64,000 bases of DNA, taken from NCBI GenBank assembly GCA_013042375.1, contig JABDQH010000116.1, positions 1 through 64,000 on the forward strand, read 5' to 3'. Position numbers and translations under genes: made by a program. The DNA comes from Woeseiaceae bacterium. GTDB taxonomy: Bacteria > Pseudomonadota > Gammaproteobacteria > Steroidobacterales > Woeseiaceae. Below, in pieces: positions 52,688-62,758 of this stretch. A model generated the notes under the pieces. It was not told the DNA's origin. It saw only the letters and a program-made list of their open reading frames with translations, and did not search any database. Every line of letters starts with the position of its first letter. Position 1 is the stretch's first letter.

Positions 52688-54904
52688 GTGGCCGCAAACC
52701 CGCAATCGCTGGAGGTCAAGAACAATGTCAGCAAGGCGCAGGCCTTGCTGCACTCGCTCGTGCCACGAGCGCAATGCTTCTGCTATTACGACAATGCCCG
52801 CGACTGCGGCTGGAGCTCCGACGGCGTGCAGGATCACGAGCTTCACGATTTCATCACGGAGCTGCCCGATGAATTAATCGAGGGGCTCGCCGATGCAGAC
52901 GAACCGCTGCGCAGGTCGCTGCCGTCGGGTCGTATCGTCATTATACTGCCCGTGGATGGCCGGCAAGGCGAGCGCCTCGGCATGCTTGTTGCCCTGTTCT
53001 CGAAGGATGCCGGCAAGTCGGCATCGTTCAACCCGGGACTGATTCGCAACATACTCGTGCCCGCGATCGATGTTATTGCCGAGAGTCTCCATATCGCGAG
53101 CAGGCTCGGGTTGATGGAGCGCGAGGTTGCGAGGGCCAGGGCGGAACTCGATATCGTCTACGATATCGACGAGAAGATACATGGTGCCAGGACACGCCAG
53201 TCCAGCCTCGGGCAGCTCGTCGGGCAAAGCGGGCGTTTTCTCGGCATCGGCTACAGCGTGCTTATGATTCCCTCGAAACGCATTCGCATAAGTGCCACGC
53301 ATTCGAGCTGGAAAAACGTCAACCGTAAGGTGCTCAACCGGTATCTCGTCGAACAGCTCTTCGCGCAGGTCGAAGGTGAGCGCGCACCGGTCATCTTCCA
53401 GATTCCGTCGGTCGAAGGATCCGACGTCGCAGCCGCACATGGCTACGAGGCGTTGCTGAGCCCATTGCTGGACAGCCAGGACAACGTCGAGGGCGTGCTC
53501 GCGCAGATCGGCCGCGTCGAGCAGCAGCCGTTCAAAAAATCAGACATCCGCTTTATGGCGAATGTCGTCCGCAAGGTTACGCATGTCATCGACGAGTCCT
53601 TCGATACGATGACCGGCTTCATGAACCGGTCCGGCTTCGAAGATCAACTCAACGAAGTCAGCGAGGAGCTGGAACCGGGCGACGAGGCGCACCAGCTGAT
53701 TTATTTCGATCTCGATAATCTGCAGCTCGTCAACGATACCTTCGGGCGTGAGGCGGGTGACGAAGTCATCATGCGCGTCGCGCGCCTGCTCGAGCAAGAC
53801 CTGCCTAAGACCGGTGTCGTTTCGCGACTCGCGGGTGACGAATTCTGCATGCTGCTGACGCGCACGGACCTGACGATGGCGCTCGATCGCGCCAATAAGA
53901 TTCGGGAACAAAGCGGCAGCCTGCGATATCTCGAGGGTGACAAGTCCCTGCAGGTAACGATGAGCATCGGCGTTGCCGAATTGAATTACGAGACGAACGC
54001 GAGGGGCAGCGCATTGACCCACGCCCGCATGGCATGCCAGGCGGCAAAGGACCGCGGACGCGACAGGGTCGAGGTGTACGACGAAGACGACCAGAGCATC
54101 CTGCGTCGCTACGACGACATGCAGCTCGTATCCGAGATTCAGAGGGCGATCGACGGGCAGGGTCTCGAGCTCATGGCACAGCCCATCAAGTGCCTGACCT
54201 CCAAAAACCACAATCCCCGATGCGAGGTCCTGCTGAGGATGGTGGACTCTCACGGCGAGCGAGTGGACACGGGCGCCCTGTTCTCCGCGGCGGAGCGGTA
54301 TCGCCTGATGCCGCAGATCGACCGCTGGGTCGTGTCGTCGACGATCGCGACGCTGGTCGCGGCTCGCGAACAGCTCGAGGAACAGTCGGCCGTAATCTCG
54401 ATCAACCTGTCGGGCCAGTCGCTCGGTGACAAAGAAATTCTCGAATTCATCGAAGGGGAGATCAAGCAGAGTGGCCTGTCGCCCGGGCGCCTGTGCTTCG
54501 AAATCACCGAGTCGGCGGCCGTGGCGAAACTCGACAGGGCACAGGTCTTCATTGACCGGCTGCGCCAACTCGGCTGTGGCTTCTCGCTCGACGATTTCGG
54601 CGCGGGCCTGAGTTCCTTCGCGTATCTGAAGAATTTCAAGGTCGATATGCTCAAGATCGACGGTGGTTTTGTCCACGACATCACGACCAATCGAATCTCG
54701 GAATCGATGGTTGCGGCGATCACGCAGGTGGCCAAGGTCATGGAGCTCGAAACTGTCGCCGAGTACGTCGAAGACGAGGCGACGCGCGAGCTTGTCGCAA
54801 GTCTCGGCGTCGATTATGCGCAGGGCCACAGCATCGGCAGACCGGTCCCGATTCGGGAAGCACTGGCATCGATGTCGGAGACGTCGGAGTCTCGCTCGGA
54901 CTGA
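52688..54904 (+). CDS. GGDEF-EAL protein with variant motifs
   Basis: 738 residues. An N-terminal about 310 residues contain a GAF-like sensor; then GGDEF (about 310-475) and EAL (about 490-730) domains. The GGDEF core is AGDEF and no RxxD I-site is seen. The EAL motif is EVL, but the other catalytic residues are present: INLSGQS, CFEITES, LDDFGAG, KIDGGF and DYAQGH. So it may be a phosphodiesterase with a regulatory GGDEF. No membrane helices. GTG start after GGAG. Confidence 0.88.
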   Translation: MAANPQSLEVKNNVSKAQALLHSLVPRAQCFCYYDNARDCGWSSDGVQDHELHDFITELPDELIEGLADADEPLRRSLPSGRIVIILPVDGRQGERLGMLVALFSKDAGKSASFNPGLIRNILVPAIDVIAESLHIASRLGLMEREVARARAELDIVYDIDEKIHGARTRQSSLGQLVGQSGRFLGIGYSVLMIPSKRIRISATHSSWKNVNRKVLNRYLVEQLFAQVEGERAPVIFQIPSVEGSDVAAAHGYEALLSPLLDSQDNVEGVLAQIGRVEQQPFKKSDIRFMANVVRKVTHVIDESFDTMTGFMNRSGFEDQLNEVSEELEPGDEAHQLIYFDLDNLQLVNDTFGREAGDEVIMRVARLLEQDLPKTGVVSRLAGDEFCMLLTRTDLTMALDRANKIREQSGSLRYLEGDKSLQVTMSIGVAELNYETNARGSALTHARMACQAAKDRGRDRVEVYDEDDQSILRRYDDMQLVSEIQRAIDGQGLELMAQPIKCLTSKNHNPRCEVLLRMVDSHGERVDTGALFSAAERYRLMPQIDRWVVSSTIATLVAAREQLEEQSAVISINLSGQSLGDKEILEFIEGEIKQSGLSPGRLCFEITESAAVAKLDRAQVFIDRLRQLGCGFSLDDFGAGLSSFAYLKNFKVDMLKIDGGFVHDITTNRISESMVAAITQVAKVMELETVAEYVEDEATRELVASLGVDYAQGHSIGRPVPIREALASMSETSESRSD

Positions 54905-54972
54905 GGCCCGGCCGGGGGCTGTGTGCCTGATTTGTGCCGGAGCCGCCGCATTTTTTCGATAGACTGCGGGCC

Positions 54973-57798
54973 ATGGATTCCGATCCCTCGTCGCTGCCCG
55001 ACGCGCTCCGTGAGCCGGTCGGGAACTGGCTCGAACGATACGGCGAGCAGCCTCATGCCGATACGTTGCAGCGGCTCGCTGCCTGCAGCGAGTTCGCCGG
55101 CGCCCTCGTGCTGCGCGATATCGCATGGTTCCTCGAAAACGTCGGGAGTTTCGATCAGCCGCCGGATGCGGCTGGGCTCGAGTCGCTCGTCGACGACGCC
55201 GGCGATGTCGAGTCCGTCAAGCGAACCCTGAGGCGTTATCGCAATCGCTTCATGCTGCATATCCTGTGGCGCGAGGTCTTTGGCCTGGCGAGCCTGGATG
55301 AGACGCTGCAGTCTCTTTCGTCGCTTGCGGACCGTATGCTCGACGTCGCGACGCGCCGCGCGGAGCGCGCCCTCGAACCGCGCTACGGCAGCCTGCGCGA
55401 TCGTGACGGACGCAGGGTGCCGCTCGTCATCCTGGGCATGGGTAAGCTCGGCGGGCGTGAACTCAATTTCTCATCGGACGTCGACCTGATATTCCTGTAT
55501 CCCGATGACGGCGAGACCGACGGCGCCAAGTGCATCACAGCCCAGGAGTATTTCGGCCGCCTGACGCGCCAGGTTATCGCGTTACTCGACGAGACCACGG
55601 TCGATGGCTTCGTATTTCGCATCGACACGCGCCTGCGACCGTTCGGCGACAGCGGGCCGCCCGTTGTCAGCTTCGGCGCGCTCGAGTCCTACCTGCTGCA
55701 ACACGGGCGCGATTGGGAACGATACGCCTACGTCAAGGCACGCATCGTCGGACCGTGGCCGGGCGACGATGTTGCCGAAGACCTGTACGGCAACCTGATC
55801 CGGCCGTTCGTCTATCGTCGGTACATCGACTACGGCGTTTTCGAGTCGCTGCGGGAGATGCACGCGATGATTGCCGAAGAAGTACGCAGGCGCGAGCTGC
55901 AGGACAACGTCAAGCTCGGCCCGGGCGGCATTCGCGAGGCCGAGTTCGTGGTGCAATCCCTGCAACTCGTCCGCGGTGGCAGTGACGCTACGTTGCAGAC
56001 ACAGGCGCTGCAGGACGCACTCCCGAGCCTGGTCAACAGTCGCGGACTCACCGCTGCCGAAGCCGATCGGTTGCGGGAAGCGTATCGATTTCTGCGTCGC
56101 GTCGAAAATTTCATCCAGGCAATGCAGGACAGGCAAACGCACGACTTGCCGCGAGACGCGGTGGGCCGGAGCCGCCTGTGCGTGGCTATGCGCTACCCGG
56201 ACTGGGAGACGCTGGCCGCCGAGATCGATGTGCAGCGTGGCGCAATTGCGGCGCAATTCGACCGCGTGGCGTTTCGCGACACCGACCAGGATGCGCCGCT
56301 GCTCGAGCGCCTCGAGCGCGCCTGGGAGACCGGTCTTGCCCGCGAGTCCTGGAACGAACTCCTCGACAACGAAGGATTCAGAGATGCGCCCCGGCTTGCG
56401 GCCACGCTGGCCGCGTTTGCTGGCGCGGCCGGGACCCGGCAGCTCGATGCGACCTCACGCGCGCGGCTCGCCCGCTTCCTGCCGCGCCTGCTGGTCGAGG
56501 TCGGTGCATCGGACACGCCCGGCACGGCGCTGACGAGATCGCTCGGCGTCGTCGAGCGCATCCTGCGCCGCAGCGCCTACCTGTCGTTGCTCAACGAGAA
56601 CCAGGGCGCGCTGGCGCGTCTCGTCGGCATGTGCGCGCGCAGCAGCTATGTCGCGGATCAGCTGGCGCGGTTCCCGGTGCTGCTTGACGAACTGCTCGAC
56701 CCGCATTCGTGGACGGCGTCGGTCACGCGCGAGGATATCGTCAGGGACCTCGACGCGCGCCTTGCCGACGAGGATGACGACAGTGAAGGCCGCATGCAGG
56801 CGATCGGCCAGTTCCAGCGTGCCTCCATGTTCCGTATCGCGGTCGCCGATTTCAGCGGCAACCTGCCGATCATGAAGGTCAGCGACGGGCTGACGTGGCT
56901 GGCCGAAGCGGTCCTCGCCGAAGCGCTGCGCGTCGCGTGGCAAGATCTGACCTCCCGGCATGGCGTGCCGTGTTATCTCCTCGACGGCGTGGAACACGAG
57001 GCGGGCTTCGGCATCATTGCCTACGGCAAGCTCGGCGGTCTCGAGCTGTCCTACGGGTCCGACCTCGACATCGTGTTCCTGCACGATTCGCGCGGCAGCA
57101 GGCAAAACACCGACGGCGGCAAGTCGCTCGATAACGGTCTTTTCTTCGGCCGGCTGGTGCGCCGCCTGGTCCATTTCCTGACGATGCAGACGGGCTCGGG
57201 GCAGCTCTACGAAATCGATACACGCCTGCGGCCGGACGGGCGCTCCGGCCTGCTCGTCACCAGCACCGAGGCGTTCGAACGCTACCAGGTAGACAACGCG
57301 TGGACCTGGGAGCACCAGGCGCTGCTGCGGGCGCGACCGGTCGCGGGCAGCGCGGCGATCGCGGACGACTTCACACGCATACGGCGCGAAACGCTGGTCG
57401 GGCGTGTGCGGCGCGACACGCTGCGCGACGATGTCAACTCGATGCGGCAGCGCATGCGCAAGAATCTGGACCGCAGCGACGCGCAGCTGTTCGATCTCAA
57501 GAACGGCCGGGGCGGAATCGGTGACATCGAGTTTCTCGTGCAGTTTCTCGTGCTCGAGAATGCCCGTGAGCAACCCGACGTTATCTTCTGGTCGGACAAC
57601 ATCCGTCAGCTCGACGCGCTGGTTGCCGCCGGCTGCATCGAAAAGCGCGACGGTGACGCGCTCCAGGATGCGTACCGGGCGTACCGCCGGCGCGCGCATC
57701 ACCTCGTGCTCGACGAACGCCCGCCGCTTGTTCCCCTGGCCGAGTTCGCGTCGTCGCGCGACTTCGTCGCCCAAAAATGGGACGAGTGGCTGGGTTGA
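54973..57798 (+). CDS. glnE: glutamine synthetase adenylyltransferase/deadenylylase
   Basis: 941 residues from the ATG at 54973, full GlnE length. Both nucleotidyltransferase halves are intact: NFSSDVDLIFLYPD (N-terminal, deadenylylation) and YGSDLDIVFLHDS (C-terminal, adenylylation). RGGIGDIEFLVQ is also typical. It switches glutamine synthetase activity with nitrogen status via PII. The ORF track's extra 13 residues run into the upstream gap. Confidence 0.95.
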   Translation: MDSDPSSLPDALREPVGNWLERYGEQPHADTLQRLAACSEFAGALVLRDIAWFLENVGSFDQPPDAAGLESLVDDAGDVESVKRTLRRYRNRFMLHILWREVFGLASLDETLQSLSSLADRMLDVATRRAERALEPRYGSLRDRDGRRVPLVILGMGKLGGRELNFSSDVDLIFLYPDDGETDGAKCITAQEYFGRLTRQVIALLDETTVDGFVFRIDTRLRPFGDSGPPVVSFGALESYLLQHGRDWERYAYVKARIVGPWPGDDVAEDLYGNLIRPFVYRRYIDYGVFESLREMHAMIAEEVRRRELQDNVKLGPGGIREAEFVVQSLQLVRGGSDATLQTQALQDALPSLVNSRGLTAAEADRLREAYRFLRRVENFIQAMQDRQTHDLPRDAVGRSRLCVAMRYPDWETLAAEIDVQRGAIAAQFDRVAFRDTDQDAPLLERLERAWETGLARESWNELLDNEGFRDAPRLAATLAAFAGAAGTRQLDATSRARLARFLPRLLVEVGASDTPGTALTRSLGVVERILRRSAYLSLLNENQGALARLVGMCARSSYVADQLARFPVLLDELLDPHSWTASVTREDIVRDLDARLADEDDDSEGRMQAIGQFQRASMFRIAVADFSGNLPIMKVSDGLTWLAEAVLAEALRVAWQDLTSRHGVPCYLLDGVEHEAGFGIIAYGKLGGLELSYGSDLDIVFLHDSRGSRQNTDGGKSLDNGLFFGRLVRRLVHFLTMQTGSGQLYEIDTRLRPDGRSGLLVTSTEAFERYQVDNAWTWEHQALLRARPVAGSAAIADDFTRIRRETLVGRVRRDTLRDDVNSMRQRMRKNLDRSDAQLFDLKNGRGGIGDIEFLVQFLVLENAREQPDVIFWSDNIRQLDALVAAGCIEKRDGDALQDAYRAYRRRAHHLVLDERPPLVPLAEFASSRDFVAQKWDEWLG

Positions 57799-57801
57799 GC
57801 A

Positions 57802-57807
57802 TATAAT
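57802..57807 (+). promoter_or_regulatory. perfect -10 before the zinc-finger gene
   Basis: TATAAT, directly after the glnE stop and 33 bases before the GTG at 57841. No clear -35 lies 17 bases upstream, which would be inside glnE. Confidence 0.45.
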
Positions 57808-57840
57808 TCGCGACCACGGCACGACGACGAGAGGAATCAC

Positions 57841-58071
57841 GTGAGCCCCAGAACTGGAACCGTCGACCAGGACCTGATCCCGGCCAACGCGCAGAACCGT
57901 TACGGCGTCCGGAAATCCGACCTGCCCCTGAGCTGCCCCATGCCCGGCATGTACCTGTGGAATTCGCACCCCAAGGTGTTCATCCCGGTTGCCGCGACGG
58001 GCGAGGCCAAGTGTCCCTATTGCGGCGCGCAGTACTACATGCTGGATGACGCTGGCGGCAGTGCTTCCTGA
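57841..58071 (+). CDS. small CHCC-type zinc-finger protein
   Basis: 76 residues. [21 protein letters not shown] and [13 protein letters not shown] give the Cys-His-Cys-Cys zinc site of the NDUFS6-like/zf-CHCC family. GTG start with GAGAGG upstream. It overlaps hldD by 2 bases. Often found between LPS and amino-acid genes in proteobacteria; function unknown. Confidence 0.85.
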   Translation: MSPRTGTVDQDLIPANAQNRYGVRKSDLPLSCPMPGMYLWNSHPKVFIPVAATGEAKCPYCGAQYYMLDDAGGSAS

Positions 58072-59024
58072 TGTACGTCGTTACCGGGGGCGCCGGCTTC
58101 ATCGGAAGTAACCTGGTTCATGCGCTCGCGGAGCGTGGGCACGATGTCGTTGTCGTCGATGATCTCGAGGACGGGCACAAGTTCGTCAACATCTCGGATC
58201 TGCCGATTGCCGACTATCTCGATAAAGACGATTTCCTGAATCGTCTCGAGACGGACAGGGCGTTCGCGAAGCACCTCACGGCCGTGTTCCACCAGGGCGC
58301 CTGCTCGGCGACGACCGAATGGGACGGTCGCTTCATGATGCGCAACAACTACGGCTATTCACAGACGTTGCTGCATCACTGCCTCGAACACCATACGCCT
58401 TACATTTACGCATCCTCGGCCGCCGTTTACGGGGGCTCGCAGAAATTCGTCGAGGACCCGCGCTACGAAAATCCGCTCAATGTATACGGATACTCGAAAC
58501 TGCAGTTCGATCGTTACGTGCGGCGCGTCGCGGCAAATCCAGACAGCCAGGTCGTCGGTCTGCGTTATTTCAACGTGTACGGCCCGCGCGAGCAGCACAA
58601 AGGCTCGATGGCGAGCGTCGCATTTCACTTCAGCAACCAGGTGCTCGTGGACGGCGAGGCACGGCTCTTCGAGGGCTCGGGCGGTTACGACGATGGCGGC
58701 CAGCTGCGTGACTTCGTCTATATCGATGACGTCTGCGAAGTGAATCTCTGGTTCCTCGATCACCCCGAGGTCTCCGGTATCTACAATACGGGCACGGGCC
58801 GCGCGCAGAGTTTCAACGACGTTGCCAATGCCGTGATTGCGTGGCACGGCAAGGGCAATATTCGCTACGTGCCGTTCCCCGAACACCTCGAAGGCGCATA
58901 CCAGAGTTATACGCAGGCCGACCTGACGGCCTTGCGCGCATGCGGTTGCGACGTCGACTTCCGACCGGTTGAACAGGGCGTGCCGGCGTACCTGGACGAA
59001 CTTTGCGGACCACGGCAACGCTAG
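58071..59024 (+). CDS. hldD: ADP-L-glycero-D-manno-heptose 6-epimerase
   Basis: 317 residues. [15 protein letters not shown] binds [15 protein letters not shown] carries the Tyr-Lys pair; the [23 protein letters not shown] segment is typical of HldD. It makes the ADP-heptose that builds the LPS inner core. First of the LPS genes here, coupled to waaF by a 22-base overlap. Confidence 0.95.
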   Translation: MYVVTGGAGFIGSNLVHALAERGHDVVVVDDLEDGHKFVNISDLPIADYLDKDDFLNRLETDRAFAKHLTAVFHQGACSATTEWDGRFMMRNNYGYSQTLLHHCLEHHTPYIYASSAAVYGGSQKFVEDPRYENPLNVYGYSKLQFDRYVRRVAANPDSQVVGLRYFNVYGPREQHKGSMASVAFHFSNQVLVDGEARLFEGSGGYDDGGQLRDFVYIDDVCEVNLWFLDHPEVSGIYNTGTGRAQSFNDVANAVIAWHGKGNIRYVPFPEHLEGAYQSYTQADLTALRACGCDVDFRPVEQGVPAYLDELCGPRQR

Positions 59025-60004
59025 TCGTCGGGCCGTCATGGGTCGGCGACATGGTCATGGCCCAGTCGCTGCTGCGGCTCCTCAAAGCGCGCGACCCGGA
59101 GCGGGCGCTCGACGTGCTGGCCCCGGCATGGTCGCTGCCGATCGTTTCCCGCATGCCCGAAGTACGCCGGGGCATCGCATCCGAAACCGCGCACGGCGAG
59201 ATCGGATTCGCGAAACGTCGGCGCATTGCCGCCGGCCTGCGTGGCGACTACGACACCGCCATCGTTATGCCACGCTCCTTCAAGGCGGCGTTGATCCCCT
59301 GGTTCGCCCGCATACCGCGGCGCATCGGCTTTCGTGGCGAATCGCGGTTCTTCCTGATCAACGAGGTGCGTCCGTTCGACCCGATCGTCCTCGACCAGAC
59401 CGTGAAACGCTTCGTTGCGCTCGGGCTCGATGCGGGGGAGGAGCTGCCGGGCGCAGTGCCCCTGCCGTCACTCAAGGTCAACGATGAAAACCGCGAGCGC
59501 GCACTGCGCGCGCTCGGCCTGTCTGTCGATCGACCCGTTGTCGCAATGATGCCCGGCGCCGAGTACGGGCCGGCCAAGTGCTGGCCGCTCGAGTACTTCG
59601 CCGCACTGGCGCGGCGGCTCGACGACGCGGGATACGCCGTGTGGATCCTCGGGTCGGACAAGGATCGCCCGGCCGGCGACGCCATCGCCGCTGCCGCCAC
59701 GGCTGTAAATCTCTGCGGACGGACCTCCCTCGAGGACGTTATCGACCTCCTCTCTGCCTGCGAGCGGGCCGTGTCGAACGATTCGGGCCTCATGCACATC
59801 GCGGCGGCCGTCGGTACGCACGTTCACGGCATTTATGGCTCATCTTCGCCGAAATTCACGCCACCGCTCACGAAAAGTCGCGATATTCACGAAATTCACC
59901 TGGATTGCCGGCCTTGCTTCGAACGCGAGTGCCCGCTGGGCCACACGAAGTGCCTTCGCGACCTCTACCCCGACGCTATTTACGATAAAATAGCGGAAAA
60001 ATAA
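59003..60004 (+). CDS. waaF: LPS heptosyltransferase II
   Basis: 333 residues, GT9 family. [18 protein letters not shown] at the start, [18 protein letters not shown] and [13 protein letters not shown] are WaaF hallmarks. It adds the second heptose to the inner core. The TTG start overlaps hldD. Converges on the next GT9 gene with only 2 bases between stops. Confidence 0.93.
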   Translation: MRTTATLVVGPSWVGDMVMAQSLLRLLKARDPERALDVLAPAWSLPIVSRMPEVRRGIASETAHGEIGFAKRRRIAAGLRGDYDTAIVMPRSFKAALIPWFARIPRRIGFRGESRFFLINEVRPFDPIVLDQTVKRFVALGLDAGEELPGAVPLPSLKVNDENRERALRALGLSVDRPVVAMMPGAEYGPAKCWPLEYFAALARRLDDAGYAVWILGSDKDRPAGDAIAAAATAVNLCGRTSLEDVIDLLSACERAVSNDSGLMHIAAAVGTHVHGIYGSSSPKFTPPLTKSRDIHEIHLDCRPCFERECPLGHTKCLRDLYPDAIYDKIAEK

Positions 60005-60006
60005 CG

Positions 60007-61071
60007 CTAATTGCCGCGATCGTCGAAGAAAAGGTCGATCTTTTCAACGACGTCGGCGACCGTGATCAGGTCCATTGCATCGGCATGACGGACCCTTTGG
60101 CCCCAACGAAGATCGGCGACGTTCTTACCAAGATAGCGGGATATCGCGTCCGGATAGCGATTTATCGTGTACTTTTGCGACAAATAAGGGCCGGTCCGTG
60201 ACGGATTCGATGTGGCGTACAGGCCGACAACGCCGGTTCCGAGGGCTGTCGCGATATGGGCAGGACCGGAGTCCGGGCAAATGACGAGGTCGGCCTCGGC
60301 GATCAGCGCCGCCAGCCGCTTGAGAGTCGTCGCGCCGACGAGGTTGTCGACGCCCTCGGCCGAGGCCAGTCGACTGCCGTATTCGATCTCGAGATCCGAC
60401 GGTCCGCCCGTGATCACGACGCGGGCGCCGTAACGGCGCGAGAGGTGGTCGATGATCGCGGCGAAATTGGCGGCGCCCCAGTTGCGGTAGTTGCGCGCGC
60501 GCTGGCTGGTGCAGGGGCTGATCACGACCAGCGGCCTGCCACTGGCCCGGTAGCCTGCGGCGAACGCGCGGTCGGCCTCCGGTAGCGGGATGTCCCAGCG
60601 CAAGGCGTGCTCCCCGGCGCCGATGGCCGTCGCGAATCCCATCATGGCCTCCATCGCGTGCTCGCCCCGGGCGGGCGCAATGCGGCGGCTCGTGAGCAGC
60701 CACTGGAAGTCCCTGGCCCGTCGACGATCGAAGCCGAGGCGAACGTCGGCAGGCAACAGGCGAATGAGGAAATTGGCGCGCATCGAGGCATGCATGCACA
60801 GCGCGACGTCGAAGTGCCTGCCGGCGAGCGCCGCCCGGACGTCGTGGTAGGCGGCGCGGCCACGGGACTTGTCGAACACGACAAAATCGATATCCGGAAT
60901 ATCCGACATCAGCCCGGCCTCGGTCCGGCCGATAATCCAGGTTATGTCACTGTCGGGCCAGGTGTCCTGCAGCCGCCGGATGACGGCAAGTGCGTGGCAA
61001 GTATCGCCAATGGCCGACAGGCGCAATACGCAGATGCTACGAGGCTTCGATTGCAGGTCCAAATCAGGCAA
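60007..61071 (-). CDS. GT9 heptosyltransferase, probably WaaC-like
   Basis: 354 residues. VLRLSAIGDTCHALAVIRRLQ and CPDSGPAHIATALG are GT9 signatures as in heptosyltransferase I or a lipid A core glycosyltransferase. By eye it is closer to WaaC-like enzymes than to WaaF. Which sugar it transfers is not certain. It is divergent from the Kdo kinase gene. Confidence 0.85.
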   Translation of the reverse strand: MPDLDLQSKPRSICVLRLSAIGDTCHALAVIRRLQDTWPDSDITWIIGRTEAGLMSDIPDIDFVVFDKSRGRAAYHDVRAALAGRHFDVALCMHASMRANFLIRLLPADVRLGFDRRRARDFQWLLTSRRIAPARGEHAMEAMMGFATAIGAGEHALRWDIPLPEADRAFAAGYRASGRPLVVISPCTSQRARNYRNWGAANFAAIIDHLSRRYGARVVITGGPSDLEIEYGSRLASAEGVDNLVGATTLKRLAALIAEADLVICPDSGPAHIATALGTGVVGLYATSNPSRTGPYLSQKYTINRYPDAISRYLGKNVADLRWGQRVRHADAMDLITVADVVEKIDLFFDDRGN

Positions 61072-61106
61072 TATCCGGGCACGTGATGCTGTAAGGAAAA
61101 GGTCCG

Positions 61107-61838
61107 TTGACCGAAACCGTCGAGACGACCGCGACCGGCGCCATCCTATACGATAAGGCCATTATCAATCATATAACGGAAGCGCACTTCGCGACCGGGG
61201 GGTGGCCGCACGCCGAGGTCCTGACCGGTTCGCTGCGGTCGAGCGGCCGCGGCAATACGCTGTATGTTGGCAATGTCCCGCGTCAGTTCGTGCTGCGTCA
61301 TTACGTGCGCGGTGGCCTGATCGGCAAACTGATCCGCGACACCTACGTGTTTTCGGGTGCGGACAAGACGCGTTCGTTCATGGAATGGCGCCTGCTCGAC
61401 AAGCTCGCTGCGAACAACATGCGTGTGCCGCGCCCGGCCGCGGCGCGCTACGTTCGCCGCGGCACGCTCTACACGGCCGATCTGATCACGGTGCGCGTCC
61501 CCGGTATCGTGCCGCTGTCGCAGTACATCGCCGACAATGATCCTGACGAGTCGTTCTGGCGGGATTGCGGCGCGGCCATCTACGAGTTCCACGCGGCCGG
61601 CGTCTATCACGCCGACATGAATGCCTATAACGTCCAGATCGATAGCGATGGTACGTTGTGGCTCCTTGATTTCGACAAGGGGGCGCTGCGGTCTCCGGGT
61701 CCCTGGCAACAGGAAACGCTGGGTCGTCTGCACCGTTCTCTGCTAAAGATCGTCGGGCTCGAACCGCGGCTCAGCTTCCGTTCGCCGAACTGGAGGCAGC
61801 TGCTCGACGGCTACTTCGACGCGTCGAGATCGGCGTAG
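61107..61838 (+). CDS. kdkA: 3-deoxy-D-manno-octulosonic acid (Kdo) kinase
   Basis: 243 residues. VLRHYVRGGLIGKLIRDTYVF at the nucleotide site, YHADMNAYNVQID (catalytic loop, HxDxxxxN) and LLDFDKG (metal aspartate) are KdkA hallmarks. It phosphorylates Kdo on lipid A. TTG start after AAGGAAAAGG. Its last 28 bases overlap the lpxL gene, tail to tail. Kinases of this type occur where a single Kdo is used. Confidence 0.92.
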   Translation: MTETVETTATGAILYDKAIINHITEAHFATGGWPHAEVLTGSLRSSGRGNTLYVGNVPRQFVLRHYVRGGLIGKLIRDTYVFSGADKTRSFMEWRLLDKLAANNMRVPRPAAARYVRRGTLYTADLITVRVPGIVPLSQYIADNDPDESFWRDCGAAIYEFHAAGVYHADMNAYNVQIDSDGTLWLLDFDKGALRSPGPWQQETLGRLHRSLLKIVGLEPRLSFRSPNWRQLLDGYFDASRSA

Positions 61839-62746
61839 TAGTCGGGATAGCCCGCCGGCAGGTCCTTGAACTTGCGGTGAATCCAGAAGTACTGCTCAGT
61901 CGCCTTGCGGATGTGCTCCTCCAGCAACGCCACGTAGCGCTTCGTATCGGCAACCGGGTCATCGCTCGGGAAGTTCTCGAGCGGCGGCAGCAGGGTCATC
62001 TCGTAGGTACCGTCTCTCTTGCGCAACGGGAAGAACGGTATGGTGACCGCATTGCCGAGGCGCGCCAGCGTTGATGTCGCGGTCGTGTGCAAGGCCGGGA
62101 TACCAAAGAACTCGATAACTTCCGAACCCTTGCGGTTGTAACTCTGGTCCGGCGCGTACCAGACGGCGCGCCCGTTGCGCAGGCTGCGCACCATCTTCTT
62201 GATGTCACGTTTCTCGATCGTGGATTCGGCCGAGACTTCGCGGCCGCTGCGCTGCAGCTCCGTCATGAACTCGCTGCGGTTCTTGCGAAACACGGCATCG
62301 AAGGGCGGGATCTCGGTGGCCAGAACCCGACCCATGATTTCGAGCGTCGTGAAGTGAGCGCTCAACAGGATGACGCCTTGTCCGGACTCGAGCGCATCGT
62401 TGACGTGTTCAACGCCGGTTAGCGTCGTAATGGACCGCAAGCGCCGGTCGCTGGCCCAGCGACCGAGACCCGTTTCGATCAACATCATGCCAAGCGCCTC
62501 GAAATGCTCGCGCGTCAGGTCGTCAAGCTGATTCTCCGGCATGGCGCGAAAACAAAGCGCGAGGTTTCGCCGGACGACCTCGCGCCGAGACCCGGCAAAC
62601 CTGTATGCGAGACGACCGATGACCCGGCCGATCCACAGCGCGACGCGGTGTGGCAGCAAGCAGACCAGCCTGAGCAGGCCCATGCCGATCCACACGGGCC
62701 AGGTGCCCGGCGACCGGTAACTGGACAGGGGTTTGCGCATGCTCAT
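61811..62746 (-). CDS. LpxL/LpxM-type lipid A late acyltransferase
   Basis: 311 residues. An N-terminal membrane anchor, then HFTTLE, the catalytic Hx4E, and YAPDQSYNRKGS are typical of the LpxL/HtrB family. It adds a secondary acyl chain to Kdo-lipid A. The chain preference is not clear from sequence. Twelve bases after the peptidase gene. Confidence 0.9.
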   Translation of the reverse strand: MSMRKPLSSYRSPGTWPVWIGMGLLRLVCLLPHRVALWIGRVIGRLAYRFAGSRREVVRRNLALCFRAMPENQLDDLTREHFEALGMMLIETGLGRWASDRRLRSITTLTGVEHVNDALESGQGVILLSAHFTTLEIMGRVLATEIPPFDAVFRKNRSEFMTELQRSGREVSAESTIEKRDIKKMVRSLRNGRAVWYAPDQSYNRKGSEVIEFFGIPALHTTATSTLARLGNAVTIPFFPLRKRDGTYEMTLLPPLENFPSDDPVADTKRYVALLEEHIRKATEQYFWIHRKFKDLPAGYPDYYADLDASK

Positions 62747-62758
62747 GCGAGCAGGATT

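Noticed and set aside
59983-60035. Hairpin between convergent waaF and GT9 genes (TAGCG...CGCTA)
   Set aside because: Only a 5-base stem with a 9-base loop and no T run.
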